DNA of 64,000 bases, from the NCBI GenBank assembly GCA_963664065.1, contig OY760942.1:558001-622000 (forward strand), given 5' to 3'. Source of the stretch: JABDJL01 sp963664065. GTDB taxonomy: Bacteria > Pseudomonadota > Gammaproteobacteria > Xanthomonadales > SZUA-36. The first letter of the stretch is position 1, and each line of letters opens with the position of its first letter. The position numbers and the translations under genes are program-made. Below are positions 1 to 8,643 of this stretch, one piece after another. The notes beneath the pieces were generated by a model. It was not told the DNA's origin and searched no databases. It was given only the letters and a program-made list of their open reading frames with translations.

Positions 1-380
1 TGAACAGGAAAGAAATCATACATCCAGGTCTGACCGCATTGCACGTGGTCAAATCCATGCACGAACGAAAAGCTCTGATGGCAGAGCTTGCCGACGGATT
101 CATTGCTTTGCCGGGCGGCTGGGGTACCATCGAGGAAATTTTCGAGATTCTGACCTGGGCGCAGCTGGGCTTTCACCGCAAGCCCTGCGGCCTATTGAAT
201 GAACAGGGGTATTACAACCACCTTTTCGCGTTTCTTGAACACGCCATCGATCAGCAATTTGTAAAAGCTGAGTATTGGCCCATGCTGATTATGCAACCGG
301 ACGCAGGCGCTATCCTGGGTTCCTTCAACAACTATCAAGAGCCTGAAGTCACAAAGTGGACATTTTCTGCCGAGACATGA
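1..380 (+). CDS. LOG/TIGR00730-family phosphoribohydrolase, C-terminal part
   Basis: The gene enters from the left edge of the window; the frame is open from base 3, so the true start is outside. The visible ~125 residues contain SMHERKALM followed by ALPGGWGTIEE, the PGGxGTxxE nucleotide-binding signature of the LOG (LONELY GUY-like) Rossmann-fold family, then the conserved TWAQLGFHRKP segment. Family members cleave nucleoside 5'-monophosphates to free base and ribose 5-phosphate, and many bacterial copies were once annotated as lysine decarboxylases. The end at TGA 378-380 matches the usual C-terminus after a short variable tail. The exact substrate cannot be told from the fragment. The next gene is an unrelated broken dioxygenase, so no operon is evident. 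Confidence 0.88.
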   Translation, partial: NRKEIIHPGLTALHVVKSMHERKALMAELADGFIALPGGWGTIEEIFEILTWAQLGFHRKPCGLLNEQGYYNHLFAFLEHAIDQQFVKAEYWPMLIMQPDAGAILGSFNNYQEPEVTKWTFSAET

Positions 381-471
381 GCATCCGGGTTCAAGACGGG
401 AAAATTTTACCCAAACTGGCTATGCTTAAGGTGTAATCAACAGCAAATTTGAATTACCTGAGGAGTAAAAC

Positions 472-1129
472 ATGAAGAAGTCAACAATAAGCAGGCGTGG
501 TGTATTAAAAGCGGGCGCTGGCGTAGCTGCCGGTGCGCTTGCATCTCAGGCCATCGCAGGCTCGCTGCCTCTTACTCCGAATAATCCCGAAGGTCCGTTT
601 TACCCTGTTCATCAGCAAACTGATATGGACGCCGATCTGACCGTGGTTGAAGATCGCAGCGACCACGCGGAAGGTGAAGCAATACGCGTAAGTGGCCAGG
701 TGCTGGATGAACATGGTCAGCCTATCGAGGGCGCATTGGTCGATATATGGCCGGCAACCGCTCATGGCCGCTATCACCACGAACAGGATACTTCTGAAAA
801 ACCGGTTGACCCGAACTTCCAGGGCTGGGCCATGATGAAAACCGATGCCAGCGGCCGGTACAGTTTCAAAACGATAAAGCCTGGCGCATACACCGCAATG
901 GGTGACTGGTGGCGACCGCCCCATATTCATTATAAGGTTTCGCGCAGGGGCTTATCGGGAATTGACCCCCCAGATGTACTGGGAGGGTGAGTCCCTGAAT
1001 GACAAGGACCTGTTGTTTCAGGAAGTGCCGGAAAACCAGCGAAAACATCTACTGGTCGCTTTTGATGAAAGTGGAGAAATTCCGGAAGGTGAATTTAACG
1101 TGGTATTAAGTACTGTGTCTGCGGCCTGA
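472..1129 (+). pseudogene. Tat-exported intradiol ring-cleavage dioxygenase, frameshifted
   Basis: A protocatechuate/catechol 3,4-dioxygenase-like protein. Residues 1-30 form a Tat-type signal (SRRGVLK then an Ala/Gly-rich stretch). PNNPEGPFYP is at 36-45, and the likely ferric-iron ligands are Tyr101 (GRYHH), Tyr140, His151 and His153 (RPPHIHY). The frame breaks just after KVSRRG: the expected continuation YRELTPQMYWEGE is encoded in the next frame, consistent with one extra base in the run around 946-953. The first frame stops at 990 and the second carries the C-terminus to 1129. Together they give a normal-length small intradiol dioxygenase of about 218 residues. A good Shine-Dalgarno (GAGGAG) precedes ATG 472. 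It is either a recent pseudogene or a base-calling error. Confidence 0.85.
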
Positions 1130-1190
1130 TTAGGCCAATCCTGCCAGGCGGGAAACTAGTACTCCTTCAAGGTGATATTATCGTGTTCAG

Positions 1191-1246
1191 TGTGTGACGT
1201 CAGCCCATATGGGGCCAATCAACTGCTTTAACTAAGAGACACTTCT
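1191..1246 (+). repeat. IS left terminal inverted repeat
   Basis: Imperfect inverted repeat matching 2640-2695 reversed. The innermost 13 bases (CTAAGAGACACTT, from 1232) are identical in both copies, and the outer 30 bases are about three-quarters identical. Confidence 0.75.
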
Positions 1247-1279
1247 GCTATTTTTAACCTGAAGCAGAGGAGTCTCAAT

Positions 1280-1618
1280 ATGAGCATGTCAAACACCACC
1301 AAACGGGTCAAGGAGATCCGCCGCAATACCCGTCGCAAGTTCTCGTCAGAGGAAAAGATCCGTATCGTACTGGATGGATTGCGCGGTGAAAGCTCGATCG
1401 CTGAACTGTGTCGCCAGGAAGGTATTAACAACAATCTGTATTACCGCTGGAGCAAGGATTTTCTGGAGGCCGGTAAAAAGCGCCTGTCAGGAGATACCGT
1501 CAGAGAAGCCAACAGCGATGAAGTGGTTGGTCTCAGAAAAGAAAATACCACCCTCAAGCAAGCGGTTGCCGAACTGTACCTGCGCAATGACTGGCTTAAA
1601 AAAAGTCTCACTGGGTAG
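1280..1618 (+). CDS. IS3-family transposase OrfA (helix-turn-helix)
   Basis: 112 residues. The N-terminal half (RRKFSSEEKIRIVLDG...SIAELCRQEGINNNLYYRW) is the HTH_Tnp_1 domain that recognises the IS ends. The C-terminal part (DEVVGLRKENTTLKQAVAEL) is a leucine-zipper-like coiled coil for multimer formation. Near the 3' end there is a run of seven A followed by G at 1598-1605, a classic -1 slippery site. OrfB is in the -1 frame and is open back through this site with no stop, so the OrfAB transposase is expected from programmed frameshifting, as in characterised IS3 elements. The start ATG at 1280 lies 14 bases after a GAAGCAGAGGAG Shine-Dalgarno region. Confidence 0.9.
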   Translation: MSMSNTTKRVKEIRRNTRRKFSSEEKIRIVLDGLRGESSIAELCRQEGINNNLYYRWSKDFLEAGKKRLSGDTVREANSDEVVGLRKENTTLKQAVAELYLRNDWLKKSLTG

Positions 1619-1641
1619 GGTGTGACATTGGACGAAGACTG

Positions 1642-2619
1642 ATGTACAGCGCATCTGAAAAGCTGGCCATTATCCGCCTGGTGGAAGACTCGGAGTTATC
1701 CGTGCGCAGGACTCTGGTCGAGATCAACGTCAGTCGCAGCAGTTTCTACCGTTGGTATCAGGCTTATGAACGCGATGGCCCTGATGGCTTGCAGAACCAC
1801 AGCAGGGCATCACGTCAGCACTGGAACAAGATCCCCGAGTCGGTACGGGAACTGGTTGTTGATGTGGCCCTGGAACAACCGGAGCTGACACCCCGGGAAC
1901 TGGCCTGGCATCTTACTGATACCCATGAGTACTTTATCTCGGAGTCCAGTGTCTATCGCATCCTCAAGGCCCATGACCTGGTTACCAGCCCACAGTTCAT
2001 AGTGATGAGCGCAGCCGATGCGTTCCAGCATCCGACACGGCGTGTACATGAACTGTGGCAGACAGACTTTACCTACTTCCGGGTGGTGGGCTGGGGCTGG
2101 TACTTCCTGTCGACGATCCTGGATGACTATTCCCGTTACATCATCAGCTGGCGGTTGACGACCACGATGGCGGCGCATGATGTCACCGATACTCTGGAAG
2201 ATGCTCTGAAAGCCACAGGGCTCACCGAAGTCAGGGTGCATCACAAGCCCAGGTTACTGTCTGACAACGGCCCCTGCTATATCTCAAAAGAACTCAGGGA
2301 ATGGTTGCAGGATCAAGACATGAAGCACACCCGGGGAGCACCGTACCACCCGATGACCCAGGGCAAGATCGAACGCTACCACCGTTCGATGAAAAACGTG
2401 GTCAAGCTGGAGAATTATTACTTCCCGTGGGAACTGGAAAGTGCCATTGCTCAGTGGGTGGCTCATTACAACCATGAGCGGTATCACGAATCACTGGATA
2501 ACGTGACGCCGGCTGATGTGTATAACGGAAGAAGAAACGACATCCTGGACCGACGGTCAATGATCAAAGCCAGAACGTTAACGCAAAGGAAAATACAAAA
2601 CCTGCGGTTAGCAGGCTAG
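1642..2619 (+). CDS. IS3-family transposase OrfB (DDE integrase)
   Basis: 325 residues counted from ATG 1642; the frame is open from about 1600, so the functional product is probably an OrfAB fusion. The N-terminal segment (LSVRRTLVEINVSRSSFYRW) is a second helix-turn-helix. The rve catalytic core follows with the DDE residues in LWQTDFTYF (first Asp), RLLSDNGPCY (second Asp) and GKIERYHRSMK (Glu, with the usual K/R seven residues on). A C-terminal HYNHERYHESLDNVTPADVY motif is typical of the family. Length and all catalytic residues are normal, and nothing suggests decay. Confidence 0.93.
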   Translation: MYSASEKLAIIRLVEDSELSVRRTLVEINVSRSSFYRWYQAYERDGPDGLQNHSRASRQHWNKIPESVRELVVDVALEQPELTPRELAWHLTDTHEYFISESSVYRILKAHDLVTSPQFIVMSAADAFQHPTRRVHELWQTDFTYFRVVGWGWYFLSTILDDYSRYIISWRLTTTMAAHDVTDTLEDALKATGLTEVRVHHKPRLLSDNGPCYISKELREWLQDQDMKHTRGAPYHPMTQGKIERYHRSMKNVVKLENYYFPWELESAIAQWVAHYNHERYHESLDNVTPADVYNGRRNDILDRRSMIKARTLTQRKIQNLRLAG

Positions 2620-2639
2620 ACTGGAGAAAGTACGGGCAG

Positions 2640-2695
2640 AAAAGTGTCTCTTAGAAAAAGGCTCAAGTGGTCCCATATGCTCTGACGACGTACAA
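2640..2695 (-). repeat. IS right terminal inverted repeat
   Basis: Reverse complement begins TGTACGTCGTCAG and ends in the shared CTAAGAGACACTT block. It lies directly against the truncated MAPEG coding sequence; the TGA at 2684-2686 in this repeat is the upstream in-frame stop of that remnant. Confidence 0.75.
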
Positions 2696-3019
2696 AGAGG
2701 CGAGGTTCCGGTTAGCTTTTATGAGGTATATCACGGCCAGGAACCTAGGCATCTGAGGGTTCTCACCCGGCATGTCATCAACCTGCTGGAAGTGCCTTTG
2801 CTCTTTTACCTGGGTGCTGTTATTGCTTTTGTCACCGGCCAGTCTGGTGCTTTATTGCTGGACCTGGCCTGGTTGTATGTCTTGCTGCGCATGGTACACA
2901 GTTTCATTCATCTTGGGCCCAACGTGGTGATTTGGCGCTTTCGCGTATTCGCGCTGAGTACGCTGACTCTGATGGTGTTCCTGGTCGTGGTTTTATCCGG
3001 AGTAATCAACCAGCTTTAA
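2687..3019 (+). pseudogene. MAPEG-family membrane protein, 5' end removed by IS
   Basis: The frame from the IS border reads SEVPVSFYEVYHGQEP, then RHVINLLEVPLLFY, WLYVLLRMVHSFIHL and a final hydrophobic helix. This is the C-terminal two thirds of a MAPEG (eicosanoid/glutathione metabolism-like) membrane protein of the ~130-residue bacterial type. The first transmembrane helix and start codon are missing: an in-frame TGA lies in the IS end at 2684-2686, and no ATG occurs before the GTG at 2792. No matching N-terminus remains left of the IS, so IS-adjacent deletion is likely. The 3' end overlaps convergent cmoB by 14 bp. The surviving part still has three hydrophobic segments but is unlikely to be expressed normally. 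Confidence 0.75.
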
Positions 3020-3962
3020 GTGCCAGCAAAGCGGCCCGCACTGGCGCCGGGTGACCTTCAATTGTCTTTGTACTGTCGTCGGGGTCCAGGCTCTCAGCCA
3101 GCGATTCAAACCACATCCATTGCGTGCTTTTTTGTTCCTCGATACTGGTGCGGCAGATGTCCAGCGTGTTTGTGGTTTCAAAGCCCGCCTCTTTTATCCA
3201 CGATAAAAGCTGGCCTGTTGTTGGCACCGCCCACACATTACGCATGCGCGCATAACGTTTTTCCGGCTCCAGGATGTGTCCACCGCTACCCTCCAGGACC
3301 AGCGTTTCCAACACTAACTGGCCACCCGGCCTTAGCAGGGACTCCAGGCGCTGCAAGTGCGAAACCGGATCGCGACGATGATACAACACCCCCATTGAAA
3401 ACACCGTGTCGAAACCGCCGGCATAGGAAGGCAGGTTTTCAATGCCCAGCGGCAATACGTAGTTTGGCAGGTCGCCCGAAAAATGTCGGCAAGCCCGCCA
3501 TTGCATGACATATACCAGGGTCGGATCGATACCAATCACATTGGCAGCGCCGTGGTGCAACATACGCCACCCGTAATAACCATTCCCGCAACCGATATCC
3601 AGCACTCGATGTCCATCCAGGCTCAGGTGTGGCGCAACACGGTCCCATTTCCAATCGGATTTCCACTCAGAATCGATGTGTACACCACCGATGTTCAGCG
3701 GACCTTTTCGCCAGGGGTGAAGCTCTAGCAGTTGCCTTGTCAGTGCGTCGGTATCGGCTGTCTTGTGTCCAAACACCGGTGCAGGCCTGCTGCCATCAAA
3801 GCCATGTTCTGTATCCGGCAGGCTTTCCAGCACCTTTAACCATCCCGGGAGGTCTCCATGAGCACCTTCGCTGATGATGTAATCGGACTGGTCAATTAAT
3901 GCCTGCAGCCACGGCAAAGCTCTAAGCGAATTAGTTCTCAGGCTCTGGTACGGACTGCTCAC
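3006..3962 (-). CDS. cmoB: tRNA U34 carboxymethyltransferase CmoB
   Basis: 318 residues, the usual CmoB length. The enzyme transfers the carboxymethyl group of carboxy-S-adenosyl-L-methionine to 5-hydroxyuridine at tRNA position 34, giving cmo5U, which widens wobble decoding. The methyltransferase fold begins near residue 115 with motif I VLDIGCGNGYYGWRM. IGIDPT follows, then FDTVFSMGVLYHRRDP and LLRPGGQLVLETLV, all strongly CmoB-like; WRKGPLNIGG lies just upstream. In many gammaproteobacteria cmoA, which makes the cofactor, is directly upstream. Here the upstream neighbour is the divergent qmcA gene, so cmoA must be elsewhere. The 3' end overlaps the MAPEG remnant by 14 bp. Confidence 0.95.
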   Translation of the reverse strand: MSSPYQSLRTNSLRALPWLQALIDQSDYIISEGAHGDLPGWLKVLESLPDTEHGFDGSRPAPVFGHKTADTDALTRQLLELHPWRKGPLNIGGVHIDSEWKSDWKWDRVAPHLSLDGHRVLDIGCGNGYYGWRMLHHGAANVIGIDPTLVYVMQWRACRHFSGDLPNYVLPLGIENLPSYAGGFDTVFSMGVLYHRRDPVSHLQRLESLLRPGGQLVLETLVLEGSGGHILEPEKRYARMRNVWAVPTTGQLLSWIKEAGFETTNTLDICRTSIEEQKSTQWMWFESLAESLDPDDSTKTIEGHPAPVRAALLALKAG

Positions 3963-4152
3963 CCTGGGATTGTAAATAAGTTGTGTGTTGGCTGGGTGTT
4001 TTTATCCAGAGCAGGCTCCGGGCTGATATTGCTCCTGGGGCATCGAATTCAGTCGGGTTTCTGTTATCTTTATCACAGGAGAAAGCCCCTGAAAGCGTTA
4101 CCAACAGTATTGCACAGGATTTGGGTCAACATTTAAAGCGAGTAGGTTTGAG

Positions 4153-5078
4153 ATGATCGACAATCCACTGATCTGGTCAGTAATTCTTGTCTTCCTGGCT
4201 ATCGTAATTGTCCGTAAAGCGGTCATTATTGTGCGCCAGGGTTTTGAGTACACCGTAGAACGCTTCGGTAAGTACCGGGTAACATTTGACCCGGGTTTCA
4301 CTTGATCCTACCCTTTGTTAACCGTATCGGCCACCGCGTCAACATGATGGAGCGTGTGCTCGATGTGCCTTCACAGGAAGTGATTTCCAAGGACAACGCT
4401 GTTCTCAAAGTTGATGTCATTGTGTTTTTCCAGGTACTGGACGCAGCTAAAGCAGCCTATGAGGTGTTCAGGCTGGAGCACGCCATTTTAAACCTGACCG
4501 TAACCAATATACGTACAGTGCTGGGTTCCATGGACCTGGATGAGTCGCTTTCCAAGCGCGATGACATCAACGCACGACTTTTGTTGGTTGTCGACGAAGC
4601 CACCACTCCGTGGGGTATCAAGGTTACCCGTATCGAGATCAAGGACATCAGTCCGCCGTTGGACCTGGTGGATGCCGTGGCGCGCCAGATGAAGGCAGAA
4701 CGTGACAAACGCGCCACCATTCTGGAGGCTGAGGGCCACAGGCAGGCGGCCATCCTGATGGCCGAAGGCGACAAACGGGCAGCAGTGCTTGAAGCCGGGG
4801 GTCGCAAAGAAGCCGCTTTCCGGGACGCCGAAGCGCGTGAGCGTTCGGCGGAAGCCGAAGGTAAGGCAACCACCATGGTATCGGATGCAATTGCCGGTGG
4901 TGACATCCAGGCGGTTAACTATTTCATCGCCCAGAAATACGTAGAGGCACTTGGTCAATTTGCCACCAGCAGCAATCAGAAGACCCTGATACTTCCGATT
5001 GAAGCAACCAGTGTGCTTGGCAGTCTGGCAGGCATCGCCGAGGTAGTGAAAGCAGCACTTGCTAAGGATGAAAATTGA
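4153..5078 (+). pseudogene. qmcA: SPFH/stomatin-like QmcA protein, frameshifted after residue 50
   Basis: The first frame (4153-4305) gives an N-terminal membrane anchor (LIWSVILVFLAIVIV) and the start of the SPFH domain, QGFEYTVERFGKYR...DPGF, then stops at TGA 4303. The rest continues in another frame from 4302: LILPFVNRIGHRVNMM, PSQEVISKDNA, LNLTVTNIRTVLGSMDLDE and an Ala/Glu/Arg-rich coiled coil (about residues 175-240 of the composite). Loss of one C in the CCC run at 4290-4292 would explain the break; restoring it gives FDPGFHLILPF, as in intact QmcA proteins. SPFH proteins form large membrane-bound rings and partner NfeD proteins. The nfeD gene follows within 11 bp. Confidence 0.88.
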
Positions 5079-5088
5079 GGTTGGCGTA

Positions 5089-5544
5089 ATGATTGAATGG
5101 GTTGAAAACATCGTCTTCTGGCACTGGTGGATCGTGGCTGGTTTGTTATTGATTCTGGAACTTACCGCGCCCACTTATTTTTTCCTTTGGCTGGGTATTG
5201 CAGCAGCCGCTACCGGCCTGTTACTGCTGGTGTTCACGGGCATACCGCTGGAAACCCAGTTGGTATTATTTGCGGCGCTGTCCGTCGTTGCCATTGTTGT
5301 CTGGCGTAAATATCGAGAAACCAAACCGGTTGTTTCTGATCAACCCAACCTCAATCGTCGAGGCGAGCAATATGAGGGCCGAGTGTTCACGCTTCAGCAG
5401 CCCATCGAGAATGGTGTAGGCAAGGTTACAGTTGATGATTCAACCTGGCGCGTAAAAGGTCCGGATCTGCCAGTTGGCACCAAAGTGCGCGTGGAAGGGG
5501 TTGATGGCGTTGTATTCGATGTCGTCGAGGTGGTTGACCAGTAA
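5089..5544 (+). CDS. Short NfeD-family membrane protein
   Basis: I start at ATG 5089, with GAGG eight bases upstream; an in-frame ATG at 5059 lies inside the qmcA end and lacks this. The 151 residues comprise two to three N-terminal transmembrane helices (IVAGLLLILELTAPTYFFLWLG and the GLLLLVFTG region) and a C-terminal OB-fold NfeD domain (RGEQYEGRVFTL...VKGPDLPVGTKVRVEGVDG). This matches the YbbK/YbbJ (QmcA/NfeD) gene pair. NfeD proteins are thought to act with SPFH scaffolds in membrane organisation. The gene is presumably co-transcribed with the frameshifted qmcA, so its partner may be missing unless the frameshift is artefactual. Confidence 0.88.
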   Translation: MIEWVENIVFWHWWIVAGLLLILELTAPTYFFLWLGIAAAATGLLLLVFTGIPLETQLVLFAALSVVAIVVWRKYRETKPVVSDQPNLNRRGEQYEGRVFTLQQPIENGVGKVTVDDSTWRVKGPDLPVGTKVRVEGVDGVVFDVVEVVDQ

Positions 5545-5657
5545 CCTGTGCGTTCAGCCTGATATCGGAGACAGAAAAACTCAACTGAATTTTCTGCACC
5601 TTATGTCTGTGGCACCGCTTGGCTATACTAGCCTGCATCAAAGCCTCCGGACTTTTC

Positions 5658-6551
5658 ATGAATTTTCAGGACTTCATTAACTGCCTGCTGAGTTACTGGG
5701 CGGACCAGGGTTGCGTACTCATTCAACCGCTTGATATGGAAGTGGGCGCCGGCACGTTTCACCCTGCGACTTTCCTGAAAGCTATCGGGCCGGAGCCCTG
5801 GGATGCTGCTTACGTGCAGCCTTCCCGGCGTCCGACCGATGGACGTTATGGAGAAAATCCGAATCGACTACAACATTACTACCAGGTCCAGGTGGTGATG
5901 AAGCCTTCACCGGAAAACATCCAGGAATTGTACCTGGGCTCACTTGATGCCCTGGGTATTGACCCCGAAGTTCACGACATTCGTTTTGTGGAAGATAATT
6001 GGGAGTCACCCACGCTGGGCGCCTGGGGTCTGGGTTGGGAAGTATGGCTAAACGGCATGGAAGTCACACAATTTACCTATTTCCAGCAAGTCGGCGGCCT
6101 CGAATGTAAACCGGTAATGGGTGAAATCACCTATGGAACCGAACGCCTCGCGATGTATCTTCAAGGTGTGGACAGTGTTTATGACCTGGTGTGGTCTGAC
6201 CGTGGCGGGCGAACCGTTACCTATGGTGATGTTTATCACCAAAATGAGCTTGAACAGTCCGCCTATAATTTTGAACACGCAGATACCAAGTCGTTATTTG
6301 CATGGTTTGATACCTGTGAACGACAAGCCGCACACCTTGTCGGGCTTGGACTGCCCCTGCCCGCTTACGAACAGGTCCTCAAAGCTTCACATTCATTTAA
6401 CCTGCTTGACGCCCGTCGGGCCATCTCTGTTACCGAGCGCCAAAGATTCATTCTCAGGGTCAGGGACATAGCCAAGGCGGTTGCTGAAACCTATTACGAA
6501 AGCCGGGAAAAAATCGGTTTCCCGTGTTTACGCGTATCCCCAAATGAGTAG
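5658..6551 (+). CDS. glyQ: Glycyl-tRNA synthetase alpha subunit
   Basis: 297 residues from ATG 5658 (MNFQDFINCLLSYWADQGC). An upstream TTG in the same frame at 5619 would add non-conserved residues, so I reject it. The class II catalytic subunit activates glycine and charges tRNA-Gly in the alpha2beta2 enzyme. Motifs include DMEVGAGTFHPATFL, RRPTDGRYGENPNRLQHYYQ (motif 2 region), DIRFVEDNWESPTLGAWGLGWEVW and MEVTQFTYFQQVGG, all near identical to family consensus. It overlaps glyS by 8 bp, so the subunits are translationally coupled and made in equal amounts. Confidence 0.97.
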   Translation: MNFQDFINCLLSYWADQGCVLIQPLDMEVGAGTFHPATFLKAIGPEPWDAAYVQPSRRPTDGRYGENPNRLQHYYQVQVVMKPSPENIQELYLGSLDALGIDPEVHDIRFVEDNWESPTLGAWGLGWEVWLNGMEVTQFTYFQQVGGLECKPVMGEITYGTERLAMYLQGVDSVYDLVWSDRGGRTVTYGDVYHQNELEQSAYNFEHADTKSLFAWFDTCERQAAHLVGLGLPLPAYEQVLKASHSFNLLDARRAISVTERQRFILRVRDIAKAVAETYYESREKIGFPCLRVSPNE

Positions 6552-8643
6552 CCAAAAAAGCTCTCCGTCCAATATGGAGCTTTTGGTGGAACTCGGCTGC
6601 GAGGAACTTCCTCCCAAAAATCTCCAGCGTCTTGCACGCTCTTTTTACGACTCCACCGTAAAAGGGCTGACTGATGCCGGAGTCGAAGTTGCTGCAGAAA
6701 ATGGCAGGGTTTATTACACCCCCCGAAGGCTGGGTTTCCGGCTTCCAGGTGTATCTTCAAAGCAGGCGGACCAGGTTCTTGAACGGCGAGGCCCCGCGAT
6801 CAGTGCAGCTTTTGATGATGAAGGCAATCCTACGCAAGCTGCCCTGGGATTCGCCCGGTCCGTGGGGAAAGAGCTTGGGGAACTTGATCGCCAACAGACC
6901 GACAAGGGTGAATGGTTATTCTGCAGAGTCAAAAAATCCGGAAAGCCGCTTGGGGAAGTTATATATCCTGTCATGGAAAAAGCACTGGCTACGCTCCCGA
7001 TTGCCAAACCCATGCGTTGGTCAAATCACGATTTCAGTTTCGTCAGGCCGGTTCACTGGCTGGTCGTTCTTCACGGTAGCGAGGTTCTCGAAGGCGAATT
7101 ATTCGGTAAAAGAGCTGACCGGAAGACCTGGGGGCATCGCATCCATAATCCCGGGCCCCATTCAATTGGATCGCCTACGGAGTATGAAGCTGTTCTCGAA
7201 AAAGCCTTCGTGATGGTAGAACCTGTAGCAAGGAAACGGAGAATAGAGGATCTTGCTGTCAATGCAGGACAAGAACAGGGCGGCCAAACCCGTATTACCG
7301 ATACCCTGTTAGACGAAGTTACCAATATTATTGAATGGCCGGCAGCAGTAAATTGCTATTTTGAAGAGCCCTTTCTCGAAGTGCCCAGAGAAGCTCTTGT
7401 GGCCAGTATGGAAGATCACCAGAAGTTTTTTCCGGTATTGAACTCAGTTGATGGCAAGTTGACCTCCGGCTTCGTAGTCATCACCAATATCGAAAGCAAA
7501 GATATCGCCGCATTGCAAGAAGGATTTGAGAGGGTAATACGTCCTCGCCTCGCCGATGCTCGCTTCTTTTGGGAACAGGACCAAAAAACAGATCTGCATG
7601 CCTATTCCGGCTCTCTTGACGCGGTTGTATTCCAAAAAGACCTCGGATCTGTTGGTGACAAATCAAGGCGTATCGCAGCAATTACGAGCACGTTAGCCGA
7701 ACTTAGTGATCTGGACCCTGTTGCCGCTGAACAGGCTGCCTTGTTGTGCAAATGTGACCTGGTCACTCATATGGTGGGTGAATTTCCTGAGTTGCAAGGC
7801 ACGATGGGAGAATATTACGCCTTGAAATCAGGAGAATCTCCGGAAGTTGCGCGGGCTATTGGTGAGCATTATTCACCCCGTTTCGCCGGCGACGATATTC
7901 CAGCCAGCGTACTCGGACAAATTCTTTCAATTGCTGACCGAATGGACACGCTGGTAGGAATTATGGCTGCTGGCCTGAAACCGACGGGAAACAAGGATCC
8001 TTTTGCCCTCAGGAGAGCAGCTTTAGGTGTCGTTCGCATTCTGACCGAAGCTGGGATCCTCATTTCACTGGATCAACTACTGGATATGACCATTACTGCA
8101 CTTTCCGGGCAATTATCAGTGTCCGGTCAGTTCCGGGCCGATTCCCGTCTATTTATGCTGGAGCGGCTTAGAAATTATTTCCTGGATCAGGGATTCAACA
8201 CTAACGTTGTCAATTCGGTATTTTCCGCACCGATTACAACACTTCCAGACCTTCAGGCACGGCTCAATGCTCTCAATCATTTTATGACATTACCGGAGGC
8301 TGAAAGCCTGGTAGCCGCCAATAAGCGTATCGGTAATATCTTACGTAAATCAGGATCTGATGTTTTGGGGGAGATAGACGAAAATATCTTAAGCATCAAA
8401 GAAGAACGGCTGCTTTTCGACAAAGTTATTAAAGTGGAAGATAAACTGGACCCGCTTTTCCAGGAAGCGGATTATACAAGCGCGCTCAAGGTACTCGCCA
8501 ACCTGGATCAGGTCATTACAAGCTTTTTTGATCAGGTTATGGTGATGGATGAAGACCTTATTGTGCGCAACAATCGCCTGGCACTTCTGAAGCGGCTGAA
8601 AGGACTTTTTGACCGTGTTGCGGACCTGGCAATGGCGACATAA
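6544..8643 (+). CDS. glyS: Glycyl-tRNA synthetase beta subunit
   Basis: 699 residues from ATG 6544, inside the end of glyQ. The family begins with LLVELGCEELPPKNL, which falls at residues 12-26 here, so this start leaves a short hydrophilic N-terminal extension. Later conserved blocks include FVRPVHWLVVLHG, EVPREALVASMEDHQKFFPV, EWPAAVNCYFEEPFL, LADARFFWEQD and the HD-like CDLVTHMVGEFPELQGTMGEYYA. The C-terminus carries the anticodon-binding region. The beta subunit holds tRNA for the alpha subunit. The next gene begins on the base after the TAA stop. Confidence 0.97.
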   Translation: MSSQKSSPSNMELLVELGCEELPPKNLQRLARSFYDSTVKGLTDAGVEVAAENGRVYYTPRRLGFRLPGVSSKQADQVLERRGPAISAAFDDEGNPTQAALGFARSVGKELGELDRQQTDKGEWLFCRVKKSGKPLGEVIYPVMEKALATLPIAKPMRWSNHDFSFVRPVHWLVVLHGSEVLEGELFGKRADRKTWGHRIHNPGPHSIGSPTEYEAVLEKAFVMVEPVARKRRIEDLAVNAGQEQGGQTRITDTLLDEVTNIIEWPAAVNCYFEEPFLEVPREALVASMEDHQKFFPVLNSVDGKLTSGFVVITNIESKDIAALQEGFERVIRPRLADARFFWEQDQKTDLHAYSGSLDAVVFQKDLGSVGDKSRRIAAITSTLAELSDLDPVAAEQAALLCKCDLVTHMVGEFPELQGTMGEYYALKSGESPEVARAIGEHYSPRFAGDDIPASVLGQILSIADRMDTLVGIMAAGLKPTGNKDPFALRRAALGVVRILTEAGILISLDQLLDMTITALSGQLSVSGQFRADSRLFMLERLRNYFLDQGFNTNVVNSVFSAPITTLPDLQARLNALNHFMTLPEAESLVAANKRIGNILRKSGSDVLGEIDENILSIKEERLLFDKVIKVEDKLDPLFQEADYTSALKVLANLDQVITSFFDQVMVMDEDLIVRNNRLALLKRLKGLFDRVADLAMAT

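Larger units (their letters stand above)
1191..2695 (+). mobile_element. IS3-family insertion sequence (orfA/orfB)
   Basis: A 1505-bp element encoding OrfA (helix-turn-helix) and OrfB (DDE integrase). I place its ends at 1191 (TGTGTGACGTCAG) and 2695 (reverse complement TGTACGTCGTCAG) because the two ends can be aligned inward for ~56 bp. About 22 of the first 30 bases match, including CATATGGG, and then there is an identical inner block CTAAGAGACACTT (1232-1244 and its complement, 2643-2655). The outer ends begin TG and finish CA, as IS3-family elements do. The flanks TTCAG and AAGAG are not a perfect target duplication, which fits a deletion on the right side into the MAPEG gene. Both ORFs and the frameshift site are intact, so the element could be active. 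Confidence 0.85.

Noticed and set aside
505..930. Long minus-strand open frame opposite the dioxygenase
   Set aside because: Protein lacks recognisable features and mirrors the codon pattern of the conserved plus-strand gene.
1810..2244. Minus-strand open frame within transposase OrfB
   Set aside because: Shadow of the conserved DDE domain.
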